Shown: positions 1 through 11,591, counted from the first letter of the stretch. The stretch is DNA of 64,000 nt from Trichoderma breve (GCF_028502605.1 NC_079235.1:4617290-4681289); one strand, 5' to 3'. Numbers and translations: made by a program. Notes: generated by a model not told the origin, from the letters alone.

Positions 1-389
1 TGCATATTAACTTAGTATTAGAATATAAGATAAAGTAAGCAGAAGGAAGTAACATCCTCCGAAATTGCCGAGGGGCATACTGTTCCAGCATCAGATATCA
101 CGTATACTGATCACTGATTCTATCAATGACTGGTTGATCTATAAGCCGGGCGTGACTATGCATATACTCATCCGTTCCAAATGTAACTTCCGCAGGGTCT
201 GCTGCAGTAAGACGGCAAGACGGCAATAGGGGTTTAAGTCCGACAATTGCAGCGATATCTCAAATATAAATTTGTAGCTCAACTATATATTCATCAAACG
301 TATCAATATTCAGTATTATTAACTATTTACCTGAATCATATAGGTCGAAGTCATACTTCCTATCTTTTCTCGCTATCATATTATTGAAG
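1..389. other. upstream spacer, no gene seen
   Basis: AT-rich sequence ahead of the first gene. I see no convincing coding frame or RNA. It probably holds the promoter of the secreted propeller gene that starts at 390. Confidence 0.5.
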
Positions 390-1454
390 ATGAAACTCAA
401 GTCATTCGCCACCTTTGGTACTTTTCTCTGCACGTCGCGTGCAACTCTCGCAAAATCTGCAGTCCTTGACCAAACCTCTCTTGTTTATGAGTTTCCAAAC
501 AATACTTGGGTGGAGAATATTGCTGCTAGAAATAACGGGGAACTTCTCTTGTCTATTGTTGGAACACCGCAACTATTCACAATTGACCCCTCGGCTCCCA
601 GCCCCAGACAGCCGGTTTTGATTCATGAATTTACGGACTCTCTTGATGTGTTTGGAATTGCAGAATACCAGACCGACAAGTTTGCTGTTCTAACTGGGAA
701 CTTCTCCTTTGAGACTGGAGATTTAGGTCTTGGGTCTTGGGCCGTATGGAGCGTGGACTTGAATGGAGTCAGAATTTCAACAAAAAACGAAGAATCAACG
801 CTATCTTCGACTCCAAGGGTTGCAAAAATTGCCGATATACCGCCTGCACAGATTTTAGACGGCCTCTCTGTGCTATCTCAAAAGCAGCAAACACTTCTGA
901 TAGGCGACCTAAGCGCCGGGGTGATATATCGGCTGGATATTGGGTCGGGAGATGTTGCAACTGTATTAAATGACACTTTCACTGCTGCTGTTCCGATCCC
1001 ACATTTTGCCCCCTCCGGGGTTGACGGTCTACATGTGCGAAATGGCGAGTTATTCTTCTCAAACGTGGGCCAGCAAAAGCTCTTCAAAGTTCCCATTGAT
1101 GAAGACGGTACGCCCTCTGGACCTGTCACGGTTGTGGCAAGTGCACTCTCGACCCTGGATGGATATGATGACTTCACGTTCGATTGCGCTGGTAATATAT
1201 TCGTAACAACTGGAGGCGGAAACTCAATCGAAATGATCTCTGCCGATGGTAGTCAACAAGTCATTATCGCTGGCGATGTCAATTCGACTGCTATTGCAGA
1301 GCCAACATCTTGCGTGTTCGGTCGCGGCTTACATGATAAAAATGTGCTGTATGTTGTCACTGCTGGAGGACTTGGTTTACCAGTCAATGGAGATACTATC
1401 ATTGGAGGTCAACTTGTGGCTGTTAAAACCACTTCAATTGGATCTGCCTGCTAA
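390..1454 (+). CDS. secreted SMP-30/gluconolactonase-like beta-propeller protein
   Basis: Single-exon gene of 354 residues. I chose the ATG at 390; the open frame extends two codons upstream from a TTG. The first ~20 residues form a hydrophobic signal peptide ending around Ala-Thr-Leu-Ala. The body alternates beta-strand-like stretches with Gly/Asn/Asp turns, such as FDCAGNIFVTTGGGNSIEMI near residues 270-290, as in six-bladed SMP-30/gluconolactonase-type propellers. Members hydrolyse lactones or act as binding propellers. No substrate can be inferred here. It is most likely an extracellular hydrolase or binding protein. The next feature downstream is a broken transporter on the opposite strand, so no cluster role is evident. 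Confidence 0.75.
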   Translation: MKLKSFATFGTFLCTSRATLAKSAVLDQTSLVYEFPNNTWVENIAARNNGELLLSIVGTPQLFTIDPSAPSPRQPVLIHEFTDSLDVFGIAEYQTDKFAVLTGNFSFETGDLGLGSWAVWSVDLNGVRISTKNEESTLSSTPRVAKIADIPPAQILDGLSVLSQKQQTLLIGDLSAGVIYRLDIGSGDVATVLNDTFTAAVPIPHFAPSGVDGLHVRNGELFFSNVGQQKLFKVPIDEDGTPSGPVTVVASALSTLDGYDDFTFDCAGNIFVTTGGGNSIEMISADGSQQVIIAGDVNSTAIAEPTSCVFGRGLHDKNVLYVVTAGGLGLPVNGDTIIGGQLVAVKTTSIGSAC

Positions 1455-1814
1455 AAAGATGAAGCGGTTTATTTGGCTTTGGGACCAGCGAGGAAAACAT
1501 GATATGACATGTGAAGTTGTTGGTAAACAGCTGTACAGAAAAGGATAGCCTTTTCTAGAGGTAAGAATTGGGGGCTCCAGTTGATTCCTGTTTACATACC
1601 TTCCCAGATAAATGCCCCTAGCATAATAAAACCACCGTTCCGGCTTTGCATTACAATCCGTGTCTTTAGACAAAAAGCATCTCGCGTCAGATTTGTATCA
1701 TGCATTCATCTACGTACACCATTAGATTTCTGATGGCAAACACTCCGTATACTAGAAATAACATTGTAACTTGATGTGTTATTAGTAGGATACCAGTTCA
1801 CCACACTGATATGA
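1455..1814. other. intergenic spacer
   Basis: Downstream region of the propeller gene, converging on the sugar-transporter remnant. Short open frames here are not protein-like. Nothing supportable is seen. Confidence 0.5.
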
Positions 1815-2302
1815 CAGTAATGTCATTACCGAGTTTTTCTGGAGCCAATGTAGCCTGCTTTGCCTGCGCGACAGTCTCAAATGAGCTCCATTCCCACATG
1901 AGGATTTTTTTTATCGTACATATCATCAATCTCAGCGTATGTACGGCCCTTGATCTCTGGCATGAGGAAGAAACTCTAAGCAATTACGCAAGCCATACAT
2001 CCAGCAAAGACGAGATACGTCTTAGCTCCAAGGCCAACCGCACTGGCGTCAGTCAGCTGTGGCACAGTGAAAGTGGTGATGACCGTAGTTGTCTGAGCGC
2101 GAGTGACGGTGTATGCCATGGTATGGATGCGGAGCTTCGGCGTGGCAATCTCGGGTGGCAAGAGCACGGAGACGGATAAGAACGATGTAGACCGGAAAAA
2201 ATTGAAGATAAAGTTCAGGGCGGCGATTGCTCGTAACGCATGATCATTCTTAGGGAAGAATGTTAATATTCCAGCCGCAATATCGATAACGAAAAGCATC
2301 AC
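1815..2302 (-). pseudogene. MFS sugar transporter, C-terminal remnant
   Basis: The minus strand from 2302 to ~1977 reads like the last membrane segments of a fungal maltose/hexose-type MFS permease and ends in GCMACVIA. An in-frame TAG (about 1975-1977) follows. The same frame then continues with FFLMPEIKGRTYAEIDDMYD, the family's PETKGRTLEEID-like signature after the last helix. A run of seven or eight A near 1908-1915 then shifts the frame, and the usual tail (WEWSSFETVAQ) appears in another frame. One nonsense codon, one probable frameshift and no N-terminal half mark it as decayed. It lies immediately downstream of a Zn2Cys6 gene and may once have been its target. Confidence 0.75.
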
Positions 2303-2347
2303 CTATACAAAAGAGTAAAATTAACTAATAGTCTATCCTTCTACTTG

Positions 2348-4953
2348 TTACATTACATTCCATAAATCCCCAAAGCTGAATATTGAAGTCTCGTCAAATA
2401 GTGAGCCCATAAAATCTCCAAGAAACCCAGTCTCATGTTCTGAAGCATTCACAAGTAATGTGCTATTGTTGGTATTGTGGAAAGGTCTTGCTGCTGTTTG
2501 ACTAGGAGCAGCCTCACTAGTGACGTGGTTCATGTTATTATAATTGCTTTCCAGAGTTGGGTTGGCTGTCTGGTCAGCAGCAGATATCATTGGTTGGTAT
2601 GTGGGACAGATTTGTTGCAAGGCCTTAAGGAAGATCCCTCGGTAAAGGGAAGCGACAGTATATATTTTTTGAAGTTCTTCCATGATGAGCATGCACATCT
2701 CAAGTTTATGAAGCGTAAGACGTTTTGTTAGGGAATCGGCGGACTTATAACAATGCATGTGCGTTTGCATTGCTGCGGCCAAGAGTGAGGGTCTATGATA
2801 TGTCAGATATTCTATTCGAGTCAACTGCAGATAGTCAAGAAAGGAATGGGTGACAAAGGAAAAATATTCACATATACTCACGTCATAGGCCCGGCAAATA
2901 TAAGAAGACCATCTTCCGCGAGGGCATTGAAGATATCGTTGGTTTCGGATGCAGCATTGCTAGCTTTCAATCTCATCTTACGTTGCCAATCTTCTTGTTC
3001 AGCAGCATCAAGACCGGCTGGAGATTTCGATCCATAAGGCCGATACAAGCAGATCAGAAGTGCTCTGCTCCCATGTTGCTTAGCAATAATGATCCTGAAA
3101 TATCCAGGTATTTGGACTTACTGGTAATGCAAATGAACATGGAATGAATGGAATCGTGCAAGATTGGTCAGACCCGAGTCGTACTGCCCAGGTAAAGTGC
3201 ACTTAAGAATCTCTGATTCGACAGACTCAAACTGTTGGACGGTTGGTTTTGGTCTTTGAGGTTGATAATTCATGGCAATGACAGCACCCAGCTGCTTGCT
3301 CAGTTCAACTAATGTCACCCAGTACGAGGCCAGCCTAGGCAAATCATTTGGAAGGAAGCCGGCGGATGTACTTTCAGGGATCCCTAGGACGTCAATTAGT
3401 AGGTCGGCGGCTATTGGCGTAGGCACGTCACAATCGACGAGATTAATCCGTAGTGGCCTTCCAAAACTCATCCCAAGCCAGCAGTCTCGATAGAATGAGC
3501 TCCACCAAAGCCTACGCCACAAACACCGTTGTCGATCCGTAACGACACAATTAAACTTCGAAGAATCTGGATTACGATGCAATCCCAGCATCTGACAAAG
3601 ATTGATTGCGGTTCCTGTCCAGTACCATGGCTGCAAGTATTCATCGCGTTGAGAAATCCAGAATCCCATTAGTAGAGATGACTGGATAAGGACAATTTTA
3701 TCCGTTTCCTCGCTTATGGTATACATGCACTAGTATGATGTAGCAAATTAGCATGTGTGTTCAAAGAATGAAGCAATCTCGATCTTTCAAGCTAAGCAGG
3801 GTCCGTGGTTCACTCACTTTGGCGCGAGAATACATTGAAGCCTTCATTTCCTTTCGAGATTTATATCCCTCCTGCTGATATACTTCGGGAGAGACAAACT
3901 GTGACTTGATTAGCACTGCATGATATCATAATCACTGGAGCACAAGAGGGCATTTACATTGACTGCAGCTGAAAAAATACTCCAGAGTAGCAGGATATTG
4001 TATTCGTGAAGTCTCCCATGGTGCTGATATTCCAAGATATGATCAACCTCAATCACTGGCATAATAGGGTGAACATGGTGAAGGTAGGCCCGAAGAAGAC
4101 TTTCACAACTTTTTGTTTTGGGAAGCGTAAGTACTCCCTTCGCCTCAAGATAGCTTCGGTCCGCGGTAGAGAGAGGTGGCCGGGCACGTGATGGGATAAG
4201 AAAGTGTGTTGACAATGGCTTCTCTGGCGAACAAATATCCAAGGTGTATGCGGGTCCGGTCTGGCTCCCTATGTAATAGATCAGCTTGGTCATTTTTGGC
4301 CATGAAGTCGAATGCTCTCACCACTGTAAAAAGGTACTTGACCATTTCCTCGAGATTGCCCAAATGCTGCCGTCACAATCTCAACCCCGTTTTGCTCTTC
4401 ATTCGCAATGTCACCTTCATCTTCGTTGCGAACAGTGGTAGCTCTGGCTTCCTGGGATTGTTCCAGCGACGGCGTGTCAACATCAACCTCATTGCACACT
4501 CCACCTTCTCCAGAGTCGCCGACAGGAGCTGAAGAAACCTTTCGCGTAATTAGATCTGCTTCACCCAGATCAATTTGGAAAGGAGGGGGAACTTACACTA
4601 AGATTCGATTCGTGATCAGAAGAAGGATGGTTTATGGCATCAGAACCCCGCATAGAACCTGTATCACAGCGGCGATTGGCTTGTAGGTACGCTCTCTTAG
4701 TTCTATAATTGTAATGATTAGAAAACCTATGTAGTGTCAATTTCCAATTACCGGTTCATGCTCACTTTCTTGGCTGCTTTGGGACCACAATGCACTCGGC
4801 CCGGTCTTGTGTACAGCCAATGCAAGGCTTGCCCGTAACGGCCAAGCTGCATCGAACCTTGCGTTGTCGGCAAGCCTGACAGGCAACTGCGCAGCGGTAA
4901 CTACGGGTTGGGGCCGTGAGATCGGGAGCTGATCTGGCCGACATACCGCCCAA
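2348..4953 (-). CDS. Zn2Cys6 transcription factor with fungal_trans domain
   Basis: Multi-exon gene starting at the ATG at 4953. The first exon carries the binuclear zinc cluster, CQACRQRKVRC then CIGCTQDRAEC, after an Arg/Tyr-rich lead. An intron follows at the PRK codon. Later exons include a Ser/Glu-rich linker (about 4499-4290), a middle-homology segment at 4293-3910 (HHVHPIMPVIEVDHI), one near 3906-3830 (VSPEVYQQEGYKSRKEMKASMY) and one at 3726-3118. That last segment contains the LWWSSFYRDCWLGMSFGRP motif of fungal_trans factors. The last exon (2881-2348) ends NVM-stop. It resembles the cutinase factor CTF1-beta type. The gene is divergent from the CoA-transferase gene across an ~830 bp spacer, so it may regulate that gene and the neighbouring dehydrogenase. 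Exact exon borders need transcript data. Confidence 0.8.
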
Positions 4954-5787
4954 GGATTTGATGCTGTTGCGAAGTCAAACCTCGGAGGACTTCGAATTAT
5001 GGGTGAGTGAGGAAGGTTATGAACAACCAGATGAGTGGAGAATATGAAAGACTTTTCACCCGATTGGACAAATCTTCAGTATCACATGATTGCCTCGCGG
5101 AAGATACGGAGCTGAATGCGATACGAAGGCAGTCAACGTCTGTTAGAATAACACTATGGCCCATGATTGATCTCTTCTCTCTCTAATTACCAGTCTCCTG
5201 CATGAGGTGCCCATTCAACCATCCGTCAGCTTCTGCCGTAGAATCTGTAACAATGGCTAGAGCTCCTTGGCGAAAAGGAACAAACTCTAATAAAGCCAGC
5301 GTCTTATACTAATGCTAACGATTCAATACGTTTAAGAAGATGATAAATAAAAGATTGGTGATGTAAAAAGAAAAGTGGAAATCAGCGACGAGTAAGGAGG
5401 CCAGTAAGTTCCACTTACACTATCCAATCCCTCCACAAAAAAAAAACGCCTTGGTCTTCCGCGGACCGAGGTCCTGTTCCACTACTACGGAGTAGGCGCA
5501 GTTACATTCGGTCGGGCCGCTTAATTGTTTACTATTGAACATCCCCGAGATACTGTGTTATTTCATATTCACCAGCAAACCAGATTTCACTCTCAATACA
5601 TTGGAGTGGACATTGGCTGGGAGAGGGCAAATGTCCTCGGAGATTCCACTATGGGAGAGTTGGCAGATCAGGATTAGGATGAAACTTGTACATCTGAATA
5701 TAAATACGTAGCACAGAACGATTCTATTTACCCCCTCATGCTCAATTTGACCTTCAACTTTCTCTCCCAAATCAAATCTTTTACAGA
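4954..5787. promoter_or_regulatory. divergent promoter region, Zn2Cys6 gene / CoA-transferase gene
   Basis: An 834 bp spacer between two head-to-head genes. It contains a GC-rich element, TTCCGCGGACCGAGGT, at 5457-5472. The same element recurs with one mismatch at 8212-8227, and its core recurs at 9946-9954. No coding exon is convincing here. Confidence 0.45.
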
Positions 5788-7580
5788 ATGCCTGCAACAC
5801 ATACAACTATTCCCTGCCCTGAGATCTACGGCCCGGGCACCTTTGTTGACAAAAGCTTTCTTGCTGTTCCCGATGATGCACGCCGAGTCTTCGAAATTCT
5901 TGCTAATGCGACACCAAATTTTACAAAGAATCGCGACGTGTGGGATTCGGTCAAATTTCACGGCCATGATGAACCTATAATCCCAGGGCCCCTTAAAGCC
6001 CCCGTGGTCGCCGCTGCCCTTCATGCTATGTGTGGTGTTGTAGCGAATGAACTGCTTGCCGAACGTGACGGCCAAGAAGTGGCAGATCGGAGTGTCATCA
6101 TCAATACTGATCAAGCTGCAATCTGGCTGGGATCAATCTTGACCGTTCGACTGAATGGATCAGATGTTAGCGAGCTTGTGAAGATAGGCAAGGGGTCCTC
6201 TATCTTCGATCGTGATTTCGAAAAGGGTGTTTTCGACAACCCCCTTAGACTGCGAACCACAGCCATCTATCCCACTAAAACGCCCAGCGTTTGGTATCAG
6301 CTTCATGGGTCCCTCCATGCTGATCCTGTCCTCCGTGCTATCGGTGTCGATCCTTCCACCAAATGCGAGTCCCCAGCCGAGGCTTATAACCTCATTCGCG
6401 AGCAAGTGCAAAAGTTTACCGCAGACGAGCTGGAGATGATTATGCTCAAGAATGGATTTTGTGGGAGCATCTGCCACACTCCAGAAGGATGGAGCAAGAC
6501 ATTGATGGGGAAGCGCTTGCAAAGTCACCCCTTTGTCAATTATTCTCATCAGTCCCATGCTGTACCTACACCACCGACTCCTTTGCCAGTCTTGCCGGGA
6601 GACAAGCGCCCACTGGCCGGTATCAAAGTTGTGGAGCTTGTTCGAATCATTGCTGGCCCGGTGATCGGAACTACTTTGGCTGCATTTGGGGCGGACGTGA
6701 TTCGCGTCAACTGCAGTAAACTCCCAGATCTAAACGTAAGATATAATTCCAATTAGGGCTATATACCACTAGCTAACTCTATTCTAAACAACAGGCTTTG
6801 CAATTAGCGTTGAACGCAGGAGTACGAACCATTGATCTAGATCTCACAAACGACGATGATCGAGCCCGGCTAGAGGAGCTTGTTCAAGATGTGGATATTT
6901 TTATTCAGGGCTTCCGACCAGGTTCCTTGGAGAGGAAAGGCTTCGGTTTGAACCACCTCCTCGAGACAGCCAACAAACGAGGTAAAGGAATTGTTTACGT
7001 GGAAGAAAACGCGTACGGGCCTGATGGTCCCTTCTATGAGAGACCTGGATGGCAGCAAATCGGAGATGCGGCCTCTGGCGCCTCTTTCATTACCGGACGT
7101 TCTCTTGGCTATACTGATGGAACCAGTATCCTGCCGCCTCTTCCCATTTCAGATATGACTACGGGACTTGTCGGAGCTCTCGGGGCTTTGATGGCTCTTC
7201 GTGATCGCACGCGCAATGGAGGTTCCTACCGCGTACTCAGTTCTCTGGTTGCGGCCGATGCGATATCCCTTCTACCTGAGATTGGGTTATATTCACCAGA
7301 GGTGGTGCAACGGAACGAGAAGACCTTCCAATGGGAAGTTATGGAACCTTCGCAGTACGTTTCGGAGCTGCTCATGGTGGTTATGAATGGTTGGAAGAGG
7401 GTCTATCCAGATTATTTCGCCCAGGACTCGCCGATTATGACAACATTTGAGAAGAGCCATTGGGGACAGTTGCAATTGCTCAGTCCAGTTGTCAGGCTAG
7501 GGGACGACTCTACAACTCCTCGTTGGACTACACCATCTGTACCTCACTGCTATTTCGACCGCAGCATTTCTTGGCATTGA
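5788..7580 (+). CDS. CaiB/BaiF family (class III) CoA-transferase-like protein
   Basis: Two exons, 5788-6735 and 6795-7580, separated by a 59 bp intron (gtaaga..acag with a ctaac branch). The product has 577 residues. Residues ~270-315 contain the class III opening GIKVVELVRIIAGPVIG..FGADVIRV. Residues ~340-500 contain the region DIFIQGFRPGSLERKGFG, then ISDMTTGLVGALGALMALRDR. There the Asp (~436) matches the nucleophile that forms the acyl-aspartyl intermediate in Frc/CaiB. The first ~260 residues are an extra half typical of long fungal members. Such enzymes move CoA between carboxylic acids, or racemise methylacyl-CoAs. With the nearby carnitine-dehydrogenase-like gene, catabolism of carnitine or a related betaine or hydroxyacid is a plausible inference. 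Confidence 0.85.
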
Positions 7581-7955
7581 AAATTCATCTCAAGAGATAC
7601 TCTAGCATAGCTTTAGCCAATTTTTCCTAGAAATTTTCCACGTGTTTAGTCAAAGCCTCGAAGAATGTGAATGCTCCTAAAGCTTAGTTAGTAAGAGGTA
7701 GCTACTAATTTGATGCCTGTTGCACATCAGAACTAATAGCAGCAGGCATTGGTTCCTATTAAAACCTACTCTGTATATATTTTTATATTGATTTCAGTCG
7801 ATGTTTATTTTCATGTAGTCATAGAGTTGTGGTTGGGCTGTTTGTTCATTTACGCACAAGCCACACATTGGATACCTCGTAGTGTTCAATATTCCAGGTA
7901 ATTAATCAATCAGATGAGGCCAAATGGCACGAAATCGGAAAATGCCAAAGGATCT

Positions 7956-8081
7956 TCACGCGAGCAATCCAAAAAACACATAAAGCCCCAAATAAATGTA
8001 CTGCGTGATTATATGCATGAAACCAATGGCGAGGACATACTTAGCCGGGAATCTGTCGGTAGAAAGAAGAGACATGTTCAT
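7956..8081 (-). CDS. possible 41-residue membrane peptide or first exon
   Basis: A minus-strand frame from the ATG at 8081 encodes a short polar start (MNMSLLSTDRFPAKYV) followed by one strongly hydrophobic, helix-like stretch to the stop. It lies about 130 bp from the GC-rich motif at 8212-8227, which is upstream of it in this orientation. No homologue is recognised and no continuing exon is seen. It could be a micropeptide, a relic exon or chance. Confidence 0.2.
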   Translation of the reverse strand: MNMSLLSTDRFPAKYVLAIGFMHIITQYIYLGLYVFFGLLA

Positions 8082-8211
8082 CTTCGGCTGATCCGGATTA
8101 GAATTCTATGGCTCAATTTTCCAAGTTTCCACACATACCAAAGAATAACAAATTTGATGCTGCAGCTGGTGCATCTCTTGGACAAATGTAACGGACTGAG
8201 GCAGAGTTTCA

Positions 8212-8227
8212 TTCCGCGGGCCGAGGT
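8212..8227. promoter_or_regulatory. GC-rich motif copy (TTCCGCGGGCCGAGGT)
   Basis: Matches the element at 5457-5472 at 15 of 16 positions. The CGGGCCGAG core also occurs at 9946-9954, and a related CTCGGGCC lies at 10073-10080. It contains CCG/CGG triplets of the sort Zn2Cys6 factors bind. Confidence 0.35.
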
Positions 8228-8558
8228 GCGGGGCACGTGGAGAGCTCAAAAGTCGCATACCCGGTCCAATACCTAATCATGCACCTTTAACAAGTATTAG
8301 ACTCCAGAAGGAGTGACAGGCTTTACTCTAATTTCCTACCAGCTGTTTGCAGATTAAAAACATATGGAAAAGAAGCGTAGCGAGTATGTTGACAAAACCC
8401 ACTGCTTAATGTATCTTGATCTCTTTACCATATGTAATACTATCGCGTAATAGGGTTGTTATAAGACATACTTGAAGATGGATTTTTGTCTTACCAATTA
8501 ATTACGCCGTCAAAAAGGATTGGGAGAAAGAGAAAATATCCTCGTTAGGAGCCGAAAG

Positions 8559-8595
<37 letters not shown>
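8559..8595. repeat. poly-A homopolymer, 37 bp
   Basis: Uninterrupted A tract in the spacer. It may be a simple microsatellite or the tail of an old retroposed insertion. No element body is recognisable next to it. Confidence 0.8.
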
Positions 8596-8599
<4 letters not shown>

Positions 8600-8709
8600 T
8601 GTTCTTAAAAAAAAATCTCTATAAGTATATTCACTGATCGATTAGAAGTATCTAGATATGAAACTACCTAGGCAGACGAAAATATCGGAGAATCGCATCC
8701 GGGTAGGTG

Positions 8710-9820
8710 TTAGCTCGAGGCTGGAGCCGCTTTCTTGCTCTTAATGAGTTCGACAAGACCTCTGTCCCGTTCGCTCTCTACACTCGCAATATCTGTGCTT
8801 TCCAACATTTGTTGTACACTTTTGTCCAACTCTTCGATTTCGTTCTCGCCGAAACCGAATGCATGAGCATCCATGTCTTTTATCCATCCTTGAATGCCCG
8901 GACCCAGGTGAGTGATTAATCGATGAAATCCTTCTTTGCCTCCCCCTCCGCCGAGGACATTGGTCATGAAAGGACCCGTAAATGCCCATCGAAGGCCAAT
9001 GCCCGTGGTAACGCAGATATCTCATCATTTCGTCAGCTTAGATCATTCAGTGTGATAGTTATGAAGTCTCACCACAAGCTTCGGCTGAGACAATCCCTCG
9101 ATGAACGAGGCTGTATGCTTCCCTGGCAAGAGCTGCTTGAAGTCGATTTGCCACAAAGCCAGGGCATTCCTGGTTTACTAAGACAGGGCTTTTACCCATC
9201 GCTTTGTAAAACGACATGGCAGTATCAACTGTGTATGAATTGGTTTTGTCGTGTGGTACGACTTCAACAAGTGGCATCTTCGCCATAAATTAGCTATCTT
9301 CTGGGGAGTAATCACGTATAAGATAAGAAATACCAAGTGTGGCGGGTTGAACGGGTGGCCAATCAAAACACGCTCTGGATTTTGGCACTCGCTAATAAAT
9401 TGCGACGATGGAATACCCGATGAAGAAGAAGCTATCACCACATTTTTTTTCGCTTTCGCATCTAAGAGAGCAAAGAGATTTCGTTTTAAATCCGGCCTCT
9501 CAGGCGCATTCTTCGAGTTTGTCAGCAACGAACGAGAGTCAAGGCCAAATATTCTATACCTCCTGGATGAAATCAACTTCACTGCAGTGATCACCCAAGC
9601 TTTCGCCCACGAAGGTGCAATTGGATATGGATGCATCACTATGGAGGCCAAGTTGCTTCAGCATCGGCCATGAATCTTGGAGGTATGCGAAAAGACGGTC
9701 TTTCGCCCCTGGAGCAGGGTCAGACACTAAGACCCTGAGTCCACGGCTAAGGAAAAGAGCCGTCCAGCTGGCGCCGATAACACCAGTGCCTACTACTCCA
9801 ACTGTCTTGATAGATTGCAT
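8710..9820 (-). CDS. L-carnitine dehydrogenase / 3-hydroxyacyl-CoA dehydrogenase family enzyme
   Basis: Four exons on the minus strand, 9820-9560, 9510-9334, 9277-9073 and 9020-8710. The introns are 49, 56 and 52 bp, and the product has 317 residues. Residues 6-19 form the NAD-binding loop VGVVGTGVIGASWT. HPFNPPHL (139-146) gives the catalytic His of the family. CPGFVANRLQAALAREAY and then TTGIGLRWAFTGPF are the helical dimer-domain motifs shared by carnitine 3-dehydrogenase, gulonate 3-dehydrogenase (lambda-crystallin) and 3-hydroxyacyl-CoA dehydrogenases. The GLRWAF stretch and ~320-residue length favour the carnitine/gulonate type over mitochondrial HAD. It oxidises a 3-hydroxy acid with NAD. 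Close to a CaiB-like CoA-transferase, it may belong to a catabolic unit. Confidence 0.85.
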
Positions 9821-11591
9821 TTTCGATATATAAAGATATGTTATTAAACCTGGATTGTGAATGCAGCAATGAAGTTGATTGGGATCCTTATTTTCCTTCC
9901 TATTTATAATGTCTGTCTGTATACCCTTTTTGGAGACGGTATTTTCGGGCCGAGACTGTGTTCCATTTCTTTCAATACATTTTGACTAAAAAGTTTGAAA
10001 CCAAACACAAGGCAAGCTCGTGAATGAGTGACGTTGAGAAGTTAGCTACTTCATGTGGATGCTGCCGAATTCCTCGGGCCACGGAGTTGATCTGCAGTTT
10101 GCCACGCCTACCATGGTGATGGAGAGAAGGCTGGATCAAGATTGGCCGTCAGGATTGGGCTAACTAAATGTACTGTTATATCTGTTTGTTAGAGGGGGGA
10201 GGAATGTTGCACCGAGGATGCGATATGAGAGGTGGAAATCCTCAATGCCGCTGCATGCACTAACCCTTACCGCTATGATTACTGCTAACACTGGGACGGG
10301 TACTATGATTCTCGCTACTACGTCGCGCGATCAATGTATGTCTCATCGTGGCCAGCTTCCCTAGCCATACATCGGCAGCCCCGAACAGTCCAATTCGCGA
10401 CTTGACACGAGGTTGACAGAGAATGCTGAGCAGTTCTTGTAATTGAATCCCTTTTATCATGATGGCCGAGGCCCCACAGATTGCGATTCAAGGAAGTAAC
10501 ACCATTACCGTGATAAAGCGACTACGAGATTTTGGGCCAATCTACTACAGTAAAGTTGCGGGCACAGGACAACGATGACAACTCTTGCCTCTGGGTTCTT
10601 CCATATAAAAGAGCCGTCTTGACAATCATTCTAAGCTTCCTGAATCTTAATAAAATACCTGGTAGCTATCAACATACTAGCTCCCGCTAGCTCCGCTTAC
10701 CGTCAAGATGTTACTGTGCTGACCATAATGCGGAAGAAGCTGTCGTAGCAACTCTCCAACGGCGACAACGGTTAGATGAACCGAGAGACCCTTGGCTGAC
10801 GGGCACTTCATCCCTGCAGCGACAATCCGGTGCTTGGAGAGAGGGCCGAATTGTTAATGTCTCCACTCGCATCTCGGAACCCGGGTGGCTTCGCTCTCGC
10901 AACTCTTCTGGACCAGCCCTGAGACTTGCATACCGGGCAAAACCCTACCATTTCCGTTAGCGCATCATCGGCATAAGCTTCAGATAATTCTCCAACAGTT
11001 TGCTATTATGTCCTAGATAATGATGCAGACCCGTCGCGGCGATTCCATCTCATGCAACCAAGACGATAAGCTGCTGTCCCTTAGCGACTGCTCAGCCTGG
11101 CAGCAGTCCCACTACGGGCTAAGGCAATGCTATTGGAGTCTCTACGCCTCTGTCCTCTCGTCCAAAGAATGAGAATGAGTCGATAATACGACACTCAATG
11201 AGCACTCAGCATGGGCCCGTTGACATTGATCGAAAAAAATGACGCGCTATCCTATAGCGGCATTGGATATCGAGTCAAGAGTTAAGACTCCCCAACACGA
11301 GTGGCCAAGATTGCGAAAAGCTGAATGTATGCAATTGACTCAAAGGCGATTTTTAGGCGTCCTATGCGCTAAGATTTGCAAAATTTAGTGGCTTGTTGCT
11401 GAGTATTACAGCGCTGCGACCGAATCCTAAGGCAGCACGTCTTAGCTTCCCCACTGATGTGATCTCGGGCCGTTTTTTTTCACCAGTGATTGCACTCAAG
11501 GTTACTACCGCTAATAAGGTTAGTTGAGAATTCCTGCATGTCGATGGCCTAGTGAATCTTGGCGACGGTATCTTTTAGTGCTGTAGAATAA
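9821..11591. other. long non-coding or decayed spacer
   Basis: About 1.8 kb with only short, unlike-protein open frames. Near the dehydrogenase start it holds the core motif CGGGCCGAG (9946-9954) and CTCGGGCC (10073-10080), which may be promoter sites. The rest looks like decayed sequence. Confidence 0.4.

Larger units (their letters stand above)
7581..8709. other. intergenic spacer with GC-rich motif and poly-A run
   Basis: Convergent spacer between the CoA-transferase and dehydrogenase genes. It holds a minus-strand 41-codon hydrophobic frame (7956-8081), a copy of the GC-rich motif at 8212-8227 and a 37 bp A tract. No longer gene is supportable. Confidence 0.4.

Noticed and set aside
7914..8276. 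120-codon plus-strand ORF
   Set aside because: Composition is basic and random-looking, with no family resemblance.
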